Source: Chlamydomonas reinhardtii (lineage: Eukaryota > Chlorophyta > Chlorophyceae > Chlamydomonadales > Chlamydomonadaceae). From it: a stretch of DNA of 64,000 nt. Numbering within the stretch: position 1 is the first letter of the stretch; each line of letters starts with the position of its first letter. The DNA lies in assembly GCF_000002595.2 (NCBI RefSeq), contig NC_057015.1, forward strand, positions 208,211 through 272,210, given 5' to 3'. Below are positions 37,701 to 49,947 of this stretch, in pieces. The notes below the pieces were generated by a model. The model saw only the letters and a list, made by a program, of their open reading frames with translations, was not told where the DNA came from and ran no database searches. Position numbers and translations under genes: made by a program.

Positions 37701-39706
37701 ACTGGCCGCCTCAGCGGCCGCGGCAGCCGCCGAGGCGGCCCCACCGCCGCCGCCGCCGCTGCGCCGCTGCCGCCGTTGCCGCCAGCGGGCGGAGTACACG
37801 TATGCGCCTAGTGCCAGTGACAGCGCCGCGCCGCCCACCAGGCCGCCGGACCTCGCCGCCGCCCGCTGCTGCGCCGCCCGCCGCCGCGCCGCCGCCACGT
37901 CAATGTCGTCGTGCTCCAGGGCGGGCCCCTGGCCGAGTAGCGGCAGCATGGGCGCCACCGCCGTGGACACGGCAGCGTTCTGTGCGGCAGCAGGTGCTGG
38001 GTGTGCGGTCGCGGGCGTCGCTGCTGGTGGCGGCCCTAGGGAGCCATCAGCGGTTGGGTCCGTGAAGGCGCTGGCGGCTGTGCCAGTGTTGGCGGCAGCT
38101 GCCATAGCAGTGGGCAGGCCGGCACCGGGCATGGCGCCGGCGTGCTCCATGCCAGCGCCTACGGCCCCGCTGCTACTGCCGTTGCCGGGCTGGCACGCGG
38201 CTGGCCTGCAGGCGGCTGTGACCAGGATGTAGGAGCAGCCAGTGGTCAGTGAGTTCTGCGGCGCGCCCGCGAAGGCGGTCACGGCGGCGGGGCCACAGGC
38301 CTGCGTGCACGCGCACCAAGGAAGGGTGTCAGGGCGGTACCACGCTTTCTCTCTCTTAAGTTCCGGAGCTCCGTGGTGCGTGGCCCCCCACGTGGAGCTC
38401 CGTCGGTTGGTACATGCGTGTGCATTCCAACCACTGTGTGGCGCTGCAACCCCGCCACGTGCTTCCCTCACCCTCACTATCCCTTACCTACCCAGCCTCA
38501 CCCTGAGCCCTCCCCAGCCCGGCCCGCAGCCCCACCCCCCGCCCGGCCCCCAGCCCACCCTGCCCCCTTCTCCCCCTCACCTGCTCGCTGACGTCCACTG
38601 CCAGCTGCAGGAAGAATGAGCGGTACTGCTCCTCCTGCTCGGCCGGGCCGCACCGGAACAGAGTCGTGGGCACTGACACAAGCAGCGCGGCAGCGGCCGC
38701 CGCAAAGCTCACGCCGCCGCCACTCGCCGCCGCCGATGAGCACCCCACTGCCGCTGCCACGCGGCTGGCTGGCACAGTGGAGGGGCAGGCGTCCGGCATT
38801 CGGCGGGAGAGCGCCGCCACTATGTTTGCCTGCGGGTTGCGCGGCGCGTGCCGAATGTTACCGTACTTGATGGTGGGACAAAGCTCAGCTCCTGGCGCGA
38901 TCGCAATTTGTAGCTAAGCGTTTTCCAGCGACACCATAAAGCCTGCAGTGCGCTTGCCTGAGTCAGCGGTGAGGGGCCGCTGTGGCTGTGCCCGAGCGCG
39001 CGGGGCATTGCCAGGTAGGGACCCTGGCCGCCACTGCCCATGCCTCCGCGTCCGACCGCTGCACCCCCGCCACCCCCAGTCGTCCCTCCCGCCGCCAGCA
39101 CGACGTCCAGTCGCATCAGGGTGGAGCCGTCGGGCCGGCGGGGGGCGCCCGGCTCGGAGCCCGAGCGCACCGTCACATAGCCCAGCACTGGCAGGGGGAG
39201 GGGAGCAGCAGGCGGGCCGGGGCTTGGGGTAAGCAGGCGGAGGGCACGTGGCATGCAGACCACTGCCATAGCAAATGTCCTACACATGTTGAATCCAGAC
39301 GTGTTCGTGTCGTCCGTGGCACCTGCTGGCACAACCCCAACCAGGACACCCGCGCAGCCTACCAGCGCCATCCAGCGACGACACCAACGGCGCTGAGTCA
39401 TCTGCCTGGAACGAGACACACGGCGACAAGTCCACCACAAGCGCCTCCAGCGTGCCTGCAAGGTGAAGTCGGGACCTAGTCTTCACATGGTTGGCTGCAC
39501 ACACTGTGACTGTGCCGCCCACTGCAGTTTCAACGACAGCTGGCCGCGAGGTAGTAGCACGACCACCACAAATCTATACCCGCCAGCCATAATGCACTTT
39601 AAATGCACAGGCAATACAACCAAGACTGAGGAATGCCGTAGACCAGCTCCGCACCTGAGGCGAAAGCCAGGCAAAGCACTAGCAGTGCCTTCACACGAAT
39701 TCTCAT
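34764..39706 (-). CDS. Type I membrane protein, paralog 2, very long cytosolic tail
   Basis: Five exons: 39655-39706, 39363-39455, 38958-39187, 38581-38829, 34764-38300, giving 1386 aa with all phases matching paralog 1. Exon 1 is a signal peptide (MRIRVKALLVLCLAFAS). The ectodomain repeats the family motifs SPCVSFQADDSAP, VLGYVTVRSG, ALSRRMPDACPSTVP and AVTAFAGAPQNSL...GCSYILVTA. A hydrophobic helix (ALSLALGAYVYSA) near residues 360-375 precedes basic residues and about 1000 residues of Gly/Ser/Ala/Pro-rich sequence with poly-Gly runs. Intron 3 uses a GC donor (CAG|GCAAGC). The tail shows no domain. Conserved exon structure with paralog 1, against a divergent tail, suggests selection on the ectodomain. 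Confidence 0.75.
35203..35376 (-). repeat. (CCA)n tracts encoding poly-Gly
   Basis: Two CCA/CCG trinucleotide runs (about 35203-35234 and 35330-35376) read on the minus strand as long Gly runs in the cytosolic tail of paralog 2. Such tracts are length-unstable and could vary between strains. Confidence 0.9.
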
Positions 39707-40185
39707 GCTATGCTGAGACGCTCATAGCAGCAATGCGTTCCGTCGCAAACCCGAATGTCCCTTGCAATCCGAGCGGCGTCGCTCAGATTTCTTCATTTTC
39801 CTCTTGAGTGAAAGACGTTGCAGACAAACTGGCGAAACAACTGTCTGCTAAGATTTGCGCCAGCTCCGAACTGCAAGAGCCCACCCTGACTTCTGGGCTG
39901 TGTCGGTGCCTGGTGCAGAATCACACATGAAACTTCGTGGTGCTATTAATTTTAAGGGGTCGCGGAGGCATCAGGTGGCACGGACTTCAAATTGCTGCAT
40001 CGTCCGGCCGACACTCAACCCGAGGCTTCCCATAAACCGACTGCAGATTGAATTGATGTTTGGCTATCAAAGTGCCTGGGCGTACACCGTTCTGCCCTCA
40101 GAGGCGCGAGAACGAGTAGCTGCGAAGTGGGGTCTCGCTGCCAGAGTGAGCTCGCACGGATTCTGTGTAACAACTTTGTAACAAC
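39707..40185. other. Upstream region of paralog 2
   Basis: No gene seen; presumed promoter and 5' UTR of the minus-strand gene starting at 39706. Confidence 0.35.
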
Positions 40186-40413
40186 GCAATTCACTTACTT
40201 TGTATACACTTTCATAATTATACGGTGAACTTGAGTACCTGGGGATCGCAAGAGAGCACAGCGGTTTGTCGTGCCTGGTCGTGCTGCTGCGACCGTCTGC
40301 CGCCTTCACGCCCGTAGGAGCTCCCCGCGTCTCCCTGACCAGAAGCCGGCGGTCGCACGCCAGGCCTTCTCTGACGGTAGCATGCAAAGCACGCCGCCTC
40401 GTCCGGTCTGCGG
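40186..40413 (+). repeat. 228-bp direct repeat, left copy
   Basis: Aligns without gaps to 46031-46258 in the same orientation with about 15 mismatches (roughly 93% identity). Both start at GCAATTC and end at GTCTNCGG. The pair brackets the P-loop NTPase gene. No TG...CA ends and no reverse transcriptase lie between them, so they do not look like LTRs. Confidence 0.85.
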
Positions 40414-41393
40414 GACCCCCCAACCGACCGACCGACCGACCCCCCCTGCCGTACGACCCCCCCAAAACCCCTCAGAACCCCTTAGTTTTTTGTCAGGTTA
40501 TTGCCAATAATCGACTGCTCTCGGTGAGCTCTGTCGCCATGTACATTGAACTGCCTTGGGAACATATTTTGACCGACCGACAGGCGGACATGTGGACGTG
40601 ATGATGCCGGCATGTATCCTTGATAGAGTGGTCTACTACGCAACGGCTTATTACAATGTTGCTTGATAGTACGAATGTGCTGACACGTTCACCCATGCAA
40701 AACCCGGCCGGCATCGGCCTGTCCCTGACCAGCTCCCCAGGCATCTCCCGATAAAACGCTCCCCAGACTGTGCACGGTTGCTGAGTCCGGGGTATACCTA
40801 CGCGCGCATCGTTAAGCTGCACCCATTGCGCCGCGCGCTGCAGGACAGAAGCGCTAGGAACAAAACTTAGCACGAACCTGTGCAAAACCTCGTGGGACCG
40901 ACCGACCGACCGACCGGCCACTTTGAGGGGTCAGAACTTTGCACCCAGAAACCCATTTTCAATTTTGAAAGCGGATTCGCGCTTTTTTCTCGTTAAGCCC
41001 ACATGAACAAGAAATCTGCCTTGACCTCGCAAGGGAATAGTGGGCTGAGCCCACGCCACGTCTGTATGTAGTCTCAGGCGGCAAGCGTCTACCTCAAGTC
41101 CCGGACTTAGCCGGGGTCGGTTCGTACAGGTACGGCCCGCCATGCGTCCAGCCACCAAGCACAAGCACAGAGATGCCCGCCCAGTCTGCCGTGCTTCAAC
41201 ATATATGCATGGAGGCGTTGACTTTCATATTGCGTGCAAAAGTGACTATGGTAGATAGTGTCGCTGGGTGCAGCACCAGCCAAGGTCGTCGCCACCGTCA
41301 TCTAGCACGCCGGGTGCCTTCTAAGCGACTCAGTTGAGCCTCACGAGGCCCGTTCGTGGCACAGGCCCACGACCAACCATCTGTCACACCTAC
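40414..41393. other. Non-coding region between the left repeat and the NTPase gene
   Basis: Contains short (GACC)n runs (about 40425-40440 and 40896-40917) and the structured repeat at 40985-41140. No gene is supported. Confidence 0.4.
40985..41140. repeat. Dispersed structured repeat, copy B
   Basis: Contains GTGGGCTGAGCCCAC, a GTCTCAGG...CCTCAAG segment and CCCGGACTTAGCCGGGG followed by TCGGTTCG, the same ordered set as at 30226-30330. The GGTTCG word recalls a tRNA B box but no full cloverleaf was found. Confidence 0.45.
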
Positions 41394-44300
41394 CTACTCG
41401 CCCGCCTCATCCTCCGCACTGCGGACCAGGCCGCGCTCGCCCTCGTGGTGCTTCTCCTTCTCGCTGACACGCGGGAAACAGATCTGCTGCAGGCCGTGCT
41501 GGCACATGGCGCCCAGGGAACTAACAAAGCCCAGAACCCTGGCGCAAGCACGGTTACTGTGACCAGCCTGTGGGGTACAACTAACACCTACCCATCCGTC
41601 CCATGTTACGCGGCTGGACGACGGCGGCACGCCCCAGCAGCCGCTTGCCCAAGTGCAGCGAAATGGGGCGCACGGACCCCACATGAGGCTGCAAGTGCGC
41701 CTTGGGCGTTGCTGCAGCCGATGCGCCCGGGGCCTTGCTGCGCATGGGCAGTGGGCTGTCGTACGTATTAGTCACCACCTCGCTACGACCACTGCTGTGG
41801 AACTCGGCCAGCACTCCGCAGCACTCCCCGAGCACTAACAGCTCTTCAGACTTCGTGGTGACCGCCTGAACAGGGAAGAATGGCGACAGGTAGCGAGTAC
41901 GTTTTGTGTAGGGTGGCGGCACACGTTAGCGCCCTCTAGTCTCGCACGGTCCTGTCTCCTGTATCCCAGAAACCTTCCAATTCTGTGTCGACGCATGTTT
42001 TAAAAATTTACAGGCACCCAGCAGCAGGTGCACGCCTCAAACGCCCACTTCTCATGTGTGCACCTAATCACAACTCTTGCATGTGCGACCCTCTGTGTGT
42101 TCACCGGTGTACATGGGCATGTGTTGGGTGTACATGTCTGCAGCACCTGAGCGAGCAGTGGGTAGTCCAGGTACAGCTTTCCCTCGCGCTCTGTGGCGAA
42201 GCTGGCCAGCAGCACCTTGAACGCCAACGGGAGCTTGGCCGGGTCCACTCCAGCCATCTGCAGTTGGTTGTTTTGCGCGCGTAGGCAAACAAAGGCCGGT
42301 CAGAACTTAAGGTGGCTGAGAGCGTGTGATGTCAAACCCCATGCAATGGGGCATGCAACCAGCGCACGCAATGTAAGCCAGAAACGCAACCCATTTTCCT
42401 TGTGAAAACCGTACATCTATCTGTGAGCCGACCCTACTCCGACTTGGCTGGAAAGTCGATAACCATACAACGTGTACGACTGCGCAATGCGCTGATAGGA
42501 CAGCAAGCAAGGTGCAATGCTCCGTCACGACCACAACCGTACACAGCCACACGTATGCACTGTACCTACCGGGTCCAGCAGCTCGCGCAGAAGCTTCAAC
42601 TGTGCAGCAGGCTGGCCCAGCACTTGCAGCGCCGTGCGCAGGTCCGCCAGCACCTGAACACGGATCACATGCGGCAATGGGGGGGTTGCTGGTCGAACCG
42701 TCTGGTACCATCTGTCGGTCATCGTGCAAGAAGCCCACTCCTTCACAGCCAGCGCCTAACCATGCTTTGCAACCATTCCCATTTTCAGGCATGCATTATG
42801 CAAGCCCCACCTCGGGAATGACCTTTTGCATCATGGTTTGCTCGACCAGCTCCGCAGCTGTGCTGGCCGTGCGGCTGTACCTCCACTCCTGGCACAAGTA
42901 GGCAAGCGTGGCGATCTGCGGCGGCGACCGCCAGACCAGGTCGTTCGGCAGCGGCGGATCCCAGGTCGCGGCCTGGGCTTTGAGCTGCTGCCAAGCGACT
43001 CGCAACACGTCGTGAGACACCGTGGGGCTCAGGTTGAGTCGGCGGTGGTGCATGATTAAAGGGAAACCGTTGGTCTGCGGCCGTGCACAGCAGAGAGATG
43101 TTAGGCTCTACCCCAAGCTACTGTCATGGGTGACACAGGATGGGGGAGCGTGAGGAGCTGAGTGGGGGGCCGCGGCTGGGATTGTGACGATGAGGCAGGT
43201 GGAAGGGGTCCGCCCAAAAGCCGTGTGGCTTGCGGACGGACAGGCGAGGTAGGATTATCTTGAAGGGCTCTGAAACAGCACCAGCGCGTCGGGTCCTGGC
43301 ACTGCAACACGAACTGCTCACCGGGGTGGCTGCAACGTTGGCCCACAGCGTCGCCATGGAGCTGCCTGTGACGGCCCAGGCGACCCAGTGGGGGCTGTGC
43401 AGCAGGAGTTCCTTGAGGATGCTGCAGTACACCCAGGAAAATTGTGCACGTGTCAGCTCCATTGTGTTGCACGGCTGCTGTGGGTATGAGCGCAGGCGTC
43501 TGCCCCTTGTGCAATAAGCTTATGTCGTACAATTGAACCCCGCCGCCATCTCCCCTCAGTGCCTTCTCCGCCGCGTGTGAAGCGCCGTCTGGGCGCGTTT
43601 CACTGGCAATTGCCTCTAATCCTCCATCGCCCATGTAAGCAGACGACATGGTTAGGGAAACCTTGTGCCGACTCACCGCCGCATGTGCAGCACCGCGTCC
43701 ACGTCCAGGGTTGAGCCGCGCGGCGGACAGTCGCCCGACACGGGCCGCGTCATCAGGTAAAAGCTCTCCACCTCGTCGATCAGCAGGAAGTTCAGACGGT
43801 CCCGTGGCAGGCGCCGCATGAAGTCCTGAATGGCGTCCGCCATGACGCCCGCGGAGCAGTTGCTGGGTACGGGCGTGCTGGCGGCGGCAGAGAGCTGCTG
43901 GTCGGCTGCGCTCCGCTTGAGTTTAAGGAGGAAGCCCTTAAGGAAGCCACCGCAGCCGCTGTTGCGGTCGCAGTCCAAGCAGTCCACGCGCAGGAAGTTG
44001 GGCTCTGAAAGCACCGCGCCGGCGTGCTGCCGGCCACTGCCGCCGCTGCAGAAGTAAGTGTTGGCCACCGCAGGCAGCACCTCGTTGAGCATGTAGGACT
44101 TGCCGTGCTGCACAACGGGCGCAAGATGGGCGAAAGAGCATAGCTAGATAAACGAGCAACATTCCTTTTGGTCGCTCAGCTGTGTGTCCCTCGACGGTGC
44201 TCACGGCTTCATCATAGTTCATCTACCACGCCTAACCTTCTCCCTCCAGGCCCTGTTGCATATGGGTGATACAAGCCGCACACGATGCTCTCCAACCTTC

Positions 44301-45329
44301 AGAGTCAGGCCATTACACCCCACCTTGACCTGACCGTTGATGAACAGCGGCAAGATGGGTACGCCGTCACGGTGCAACTCGTCGACGAGTTGCAGCCAGT
44401 CCTGCAGCTCATCTGTCTGCCTGCCCTCGGGGTCCAGGAAGAACCTGCTGCTCACGCCAGGAGTTGCGGCAGCCGCACCGCTGTTGGTGCCCACGGGCTC
44501 AAAGAAGAACAGGTCCTGGTTCTGCGAGTCTGGCCGGAGCCAAAGCTTGCGGCCTGCACGAGGATGGCATGCCCAACAAGGCGCAAACACATTAACAACC
44601 GGCCGCTTTCGCTTAGTTGCATATGCATGCAGGACCATAACACAACGAAACGAAGAAGTAATGAAGGGATGCAAAGCAGCAGAGAGTGACGAAGCAACTT
44701 CGGGCTGATTCGGGCCGAAGTGTCACGCAGCTGTGCGGGAGCTTGCCAGGAGCCTAGCCTAGTTGCTGCAACTGCACTGCAGCAGGTAGGGAAAGCCCAT
44801 CAACACAACCCACTCCCCACCGCCAGGCCAGCCGCCGAGCCTGCAATACATGGAAGCGGCCACATGCGGGACACATGCACATGCACATTGGGAACCGCTG
44901 CACGTTCAGGCGCGCGAGCTCGCGCGCAGCTGTGCCCACCCTACTCTGCCGCGTTCTTCGCGGTAGCTCAATCACATACGTACTCAACCGCCGCGGGATG
45001 CTGGTTTTGCTCAGCGCCGGTGAGCGCATCGCCCACATACCAAGCTTATCGAGCAGCAGAAGCTCCCTTTTTTGCAGCAAGAGAAATGTCCGTAGCAATC
45101 GCGTTGACTCCTGATGGGGTCCTTGGTCCTTGGCACCCTTGGTTGACTCCGCTAGGGCCGACAACGAGGCCATGTCCGCTCTTACTGTATTCAGTTCCTT
45201 CTGCAGCTTGTCCTGTTCCTCCATTGCAAAGGACCGCTCACGCTCTGAGGCAGCTTGGCCTGACAGGCTCGTCAAGGTTTCGGTCTCAATGGAGTGGCAT
45301 ATAGTTGCGGACCGCCAAGTAATTTGAGT
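41394..45329 (-). CDS. P-loop NTPase with N-terminal coiled coil, multi-exon
   Basis: Only part of the exon set is firm. Exon A ends at 45041 and encodes a coiled coil (ERERSFAMEEQDKLQKEL...) ending LLLLDKLG. It joins in phase 1 to 44324-44553 (RKLWLRPDSQNQDLFFFEP...FINGQVK), then in phase 0 to 43677-44107 (HGKSYMLNEVLPAV...LNFLLIDEVESFYL), then in phase 2 to an exon starting at 43421 (ILKELLLHSPHWVAWAVTGSS). Splicing assembles a Walker A motif GQVKHGKS; FLLIDEVE is Walker B and VTGSSMA resembles a sensor segment, so ATP binding is likely. Further exon-like stretches at about 42800-43070, 42560-42650, 42130-42250 and 41580-41870 seem to continue it to a stop near 41394. No clear start was found; the gene may extend further or be truncated. 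Family and function unknown. Confidence 0.6.
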
Positions 45330-46030
45330 TATCGCTGGCCAGTCACGCTTTTCGCTTTATGGCTGCTTCTACTATCTATAATACATAATCCTATGAGATC
45401 TGATGGCAGCAAGGCGTAAGCACGTTGCATGCACGCGCAATCGTTCACAAGCTGTAAGCTCTGTCAAGCAATGGAACTGCAAGCTCTGTTGTTGCATCTT
45501 TATGTTGGTTCATCCGCAGGCCTGCAGCACGCTTTGTCGGGCCACTCGCCCCAAGCTACTGGCTCTGTCCGCGACGGAACCGAGCTGCTAGCTCGGGCGC
45601 GACCGAAACCGCGCATTTACAAATGTACCGAGTTGATAACTCTGCTAAATTTGCGACGATCTACAAGCTCGGCGCTGCCGTGCACAGTAGTCTGAAAGCC
45701 TCTTGACCACGCCCCGACACATCAAGTTATCAACTTGCGTCCTACTTCTACTGTTGACCACAGTATTGTTGACCAATAGCTAACTTGCGCTGACCGCGGT
45801 CAACGACAGGGCATTCAGAGTTGCGCGCGACAGCATGCCAGACCAGCGCGGCAAGGAGCCAGGGCCAGATGACCATAGGCGCTAGGCCTCAGTATGTCAA
45901 GTGCGCACACATGGAGGACTTGCGTCTGCGGCGGTGGCGGCCGGGCTTCGTTACCGCGGCGCGGAGTACAGCGAGTCCACGAGTTACCCGCAACCGTCAA
46001 GGGGCGGCGTGTCAGCGAATTGCTCGAATT

Positions 46031-46258
46031 GCAATTCTCTTATTTTGTATACACTTTCATAATAATACGGTGAAATTGAGTACCTGGGGATCGCAAGAGA
46101 GCGTGGCGGTTTGTCGTGCCTGGTCGTGCTGCTGCGACGGTCTGCCGCCTTCACGCCCGTAGGAGCTCCCTGCGTCTCCCTGACCACAACCCGGCGGTCG
46201 CACGCCAGGCCCTCTCTGACGGTAGAATGCAAAGCGCGCCGCCTCGTCCGGTCTACGG
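46031..46258 (+). repeat. 228-bp direct repeat, right copy
   Basis: Partner of 40186-40413, ungapped and about 93% identical. The interval between the copies, including them, is about 6.07 kb. Confidence 0.85.
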
Positions 46259-46521
46259 TGTTATACTACGGTATTATACGCCGAGATCAACAGACGGTCA
46301 GTCGGGTCCCGCAAGGATGTGGGCGGGGATGTTTTTGTTGTTGTTGGTTACAAGGTGGTGTGCACGAGCATGCGTGCTATCCTGTCCCCGTAAGTACCAG
46401 TGGCCCGGGCCGGTGGGCCCTTATAACGCCGGGAAACTTACTTTGCGCAACGAAGTTAGGCGTGTTCGACTGTACTACTCAATGCCAACTACGTCAACTG
46501 CTAGCCCGTCAGCCTAGGTGA

Positions 46522-46908
46522 TTAGGTGCCTCGGCACCGAATGCCCGCCCCTCCCTTCCATCGGGGCTTCAGCCCTGCTGCTCGAAACCCTTCGAAAGCT
46601 CCGAGTTGCTCTATGCGCAGTGCACACCCTACGGACGTCAGGTAAGGCGCCACCACCTTGGCCACCACCACACCTGTGCTGCGGACCAGGTGTGCGGCCC
46701 TGATCAATGCGCTGCGTTCCTGGGGCGTCACCATCACCACGACGTTCCACACCTCCCGCCCTGCCGATTGCCACGCACGGACATAGCGCCCGCTCACCGA
46801 CGTCCCACTCGTGCTAGCAACCGCCTCTAGGTTCCCGGACGCCCGGATGCGCTCTAGCAGCTCGCCGGGATGTAGCTCACCGCATCCCACACCTGATCCT
46901 ACACCCAT
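46522..46908 (-). CDS. Hypothetical ORF, possible element remnant
   Basis: Uninterrupted 128-aa frame starting MGVGSGVGCGELHPGELL and including WNVVVMVTPQERSALIRAA. Its composition looks more protein-like than most spurious frames here, but there is no domain, splice context or partner. It begins 2 bp beyond the putative poly(A) signal of the upstream gene. It may be a piece of a transposon. Confidence 0.25.
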   Translation of the reverse strand: MGVGSGVGCGELHPGELLERIRASGNLEAVASTSGTSVSGRYVRAWQSAGREVWNVVVMVTPQERSALIRAAHLVRSTGVVVAKVVAPYLTSVGCALRIEQLGAFEGFRAAGLKPRWKGGAGIRCRGT

Positions 46909-47509
46909 TTTACACCACTTTCACACTTCAGTTTCTATCCCATGCCCACGCCCATACGCTGACACTCACACAATGAAACCGCATCTGGCTTCCTCAGCAG
47001 CCATAATAATGCGGTGATGCCGGGCTCAGTCCAGGGCAGGGGAGGGCTAGGGCATGGACGCAGGGGACTGGACACTTGTCGAGTCTGCACTCGCGTTCAG
47101 CTGGTCACAGGCATCGTGTGTACACATGCATCCTGGCTGCCACATTCACAAGAGCTGCTGGCCATCACCACCGGCGCACTTGCACCGCGCCTCATCCTTA
47201 TTGCCGCACACAACGTCACAACGCTCACTCCCCGTCACCCGCCCTGGCCGCCATTCGCCCCTCACCCACCCGCCACCCAAGCACTACTGCGCACGCGCCT
47301 CGGACGCCGCCTCATCCCCGCCTGGTGTAGCAACCCCGTGGAGCCGCCCCCAGTCCCTCATGTACACACAATCCTGCGCGTTTCCTCCCCTTGTCCTCTC
47401 AGAAAAACATGTACCCAGTCGTTCGTTTTGCTTGCTCCCGAGTGTCGGAAGGGCAGCCGCCGCCGCCGCCTGCTGCTGTAGCAACACGCACGACCCCGGC
47501 GCCGCCGTT

Positions 47510-47582
47510 GCTGCGACCGTCACTGCTGCCGCCGTCACTGTTGCCGCCGTCACTGCTGCCGCCGTCACTGCTGCCGCCGCTT
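47510..47582. repeat. 15-bp tandem repeat
   Basis: About four and a half imperfect units of GCCGCCGTCACTGCT in the 3' UTR region of the FUSC-like gene. Confidence 0.8.
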
Positions 47583-47663
47583 GTGCCGCCACGACCTGCC
47601 TCCGCCCCACGCCCCCACACGTCTCGCACCCAGGGCGGGCCCTGTCTGCTGCTGGCTGCCTAG

Positions 47664-49908
47664 CTAGGGCTTGACGGTGCGCACCAGCGCCGACACCGCC
47701 TCCTGCATGGCGCTCACCTCCGCCGCCAGCTGAGTCAGAAGGAACTGGAACGTGTGCCACCACACCTGTGGGCGGGGCGGGGCGTTGCGGGGTGGGGGCG
47801 TGTGTTAGCTAGGAAGCCGCAAGGGGGAGGGTTCGACACGGGAACGTGTGTATACGGCTTGCATGAGCGCACACGTCATGGGACAACGCAGCTCACACAG
47901 CCTCTCTCCCAGCACCCACCGCTAGCATGCGCCCGAACCCAGTACGCGTTTAGTCCCCGCCCCCAGCCCCGCCCCTCCTGCCATTTTTGGGCTGAGCCCC
48001 CTGAGCGAAGCGTCGACAAAAAGTACCATACTGGCACAAACCGCGAGCGCCACGTATTATTAATTGCTATTCCATATTGTAGAAAAATAGGCGGCAGGGA
48101 AAACTCGGCCGGAGCGAGAAGCGACCTCGCGAGTCCATGGACATCTTGACTTTCTTCAGTCCGCGAGTATAGCTCTCGGGCCCTGAATATCTTACATCCA
48201 TGTATCAAAACATGTCGACGACAAGCGTCTTGGGGCAAGAATGTCGAAAGTTTGTGCAACAGCCGAACCATGCGTGCCGATCCCGCCTTAATTATGTCGC
48301 GGCCCCGGATCACGCGCCCGAGCCCCACCAGCCGTTTGTGGTGCTTGTGAGGGATTTGGAATGAGGTATCACGGGCTCATGTGTGGAGTGGCGTGGACAG
48401 GGCGTGGCGGTGCCTTTGGTATGCCCCTTTGCCAGTCCCGCTGGGCTTGCAAGGGTGCTGTTCATGTCGCCGGTACCCATCGTCACATCCCTTGCTCTAG
48501 GGGCTCAGCCCATTTTCCAGCTGTACAAAGCTGACACCCCTTGTCCCCTCCACCCACACCGCCACCCACCTCGGGCGTCAGAGCGCTGCGCTCGAACCCC
48601 GCCAGCCCTGTGGGCATGTACTGCAGCGGCGGCCGGTGGAACACGCTGGCGGCGTCGTCGTCCTTGCCCGCCTCCTCCTCCAGCGCGCTGGGGCCGCCCA
48701 GCAGCAGCCCACCGCCGCCCAGGCCGCTGGGCACCACCACCACCGCATGTGGGGAGTACGCCGCAGCATTGGGGGTGGTGTGGGCGGCGACCGACTGCAG
48801 CGAGCCAAAGGGCGTGGCGGAGGGAGGCGCGACCTGGCCGTTGTCAACACCGCCTGCCGGCAGCAACGGCTCCGACAGCTGCGGGTCAGTGCCGCCGCCG
48901 CCGCCGCCGACGCCCGGCGCCTTGCTGCCGCCCATCCGCACCGCCGAGGCGACGGTGGCCATCGCCGCGGCCGCCACTGCTGCAGCCGCCGATGCCACGG
49001 ACGGCGGCGGCGGCGACGGCGAGCGCGAGGGCCGGCGGCCAATCACCGCAGGCGTGGGGGCTGGCGCGCTGATGCCGCCCGGCCCCGACCCAGCCGTCAG
49101 CAGCCCCGACCCCGACCCCCCCGCCATCAACAGCCCAGCCAGGTGGCCACTTGCGGTGGCACTGGCGCTGGCGGCCGAGGAGCCGGCCGTGCTGCTGCCA
49201 CCCGCGCCCCAGCCCCCACCGCCCGCTGCTGCTGTCCCGTATCCCCCTGCCCCTCCTCCTCCTGCTCCAAGGGCCACCAGTCGCGGCGAGTCCAGGATCT
49301 TGGAGTTGAGGTGCTCCAGGGCGTCCACGTCCACCCCCCGCAGGTGCGTGGCGGCGGCCAACACGCCGTCCACCACGGCTTGGGTCAGGAACCTGAGGAG
49401 GTAGAGGGGCACAGCTGAGTCGTGGAGGCGTGCGCGCGCGTGACTGCCAGCTCTCACACACCCTGTCAGCTCTCACTCACCCACCTCAGCAGGACATTGC
49501 ACTTCCCTGTCCTATCCGACTCCCCTGCAGCTGCCTCAGGCGCGTGCCAACTCCCTCCACAGCCGCCACCCGCCACGCTCTCCTCCTCGCTCTTGGGCAT
49601 TGGGTTCAGTTTAGCTTTGGGCTGGCATCTACAACCCCGCCCGCCCCCCTCCCCACCTGAAGTCCTTGAGCAGCTGTATGAGTGCGGGGTCGTGGCGGAT
49701 GGCCGGGTCTGCGGGCGGGTGGCTCAGCAGCAGCCAGAAGCTGCACTGCAGCCGGTTCACCTGCGGCCAGGGGTGGTGGTGGCGGGCAGTGGGAAAGTGG
49801 TGGTGAAGGGCAAGGGGGGGATGAGGGGCAGTGCGAGTGATGGGGTGGGGGAGCGGATCCAGGCAGTTGTGGGACAGGCAGCACACTCGCGGCACCGTGC
49901 CACCGTCA

Positions 49909-49947
<39 letters not shown>

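Larger units (their letters stand above)
46259..47663. other. 3' flank of the FUSC-like gene
   Basis: Includes a 128-codon open frame on the minus strand and a TGTAA (minus, 46910-46914) that could be the poly(A) signal of the FUSC-like gene about 750 bp past its stop. Also contains a 15-bp tandem repeat near 47510-47582. Confidence 0.4.

Noticed and set aside
40186-46258. LTR retroelement with the 228-bp repeats as LTRs
   Set aside because: No TG...CA ends, no reverse transcriptase, integrase or capsid-like sequence between the repeats; the interval holds a P-loop NTPase on the minus strand.
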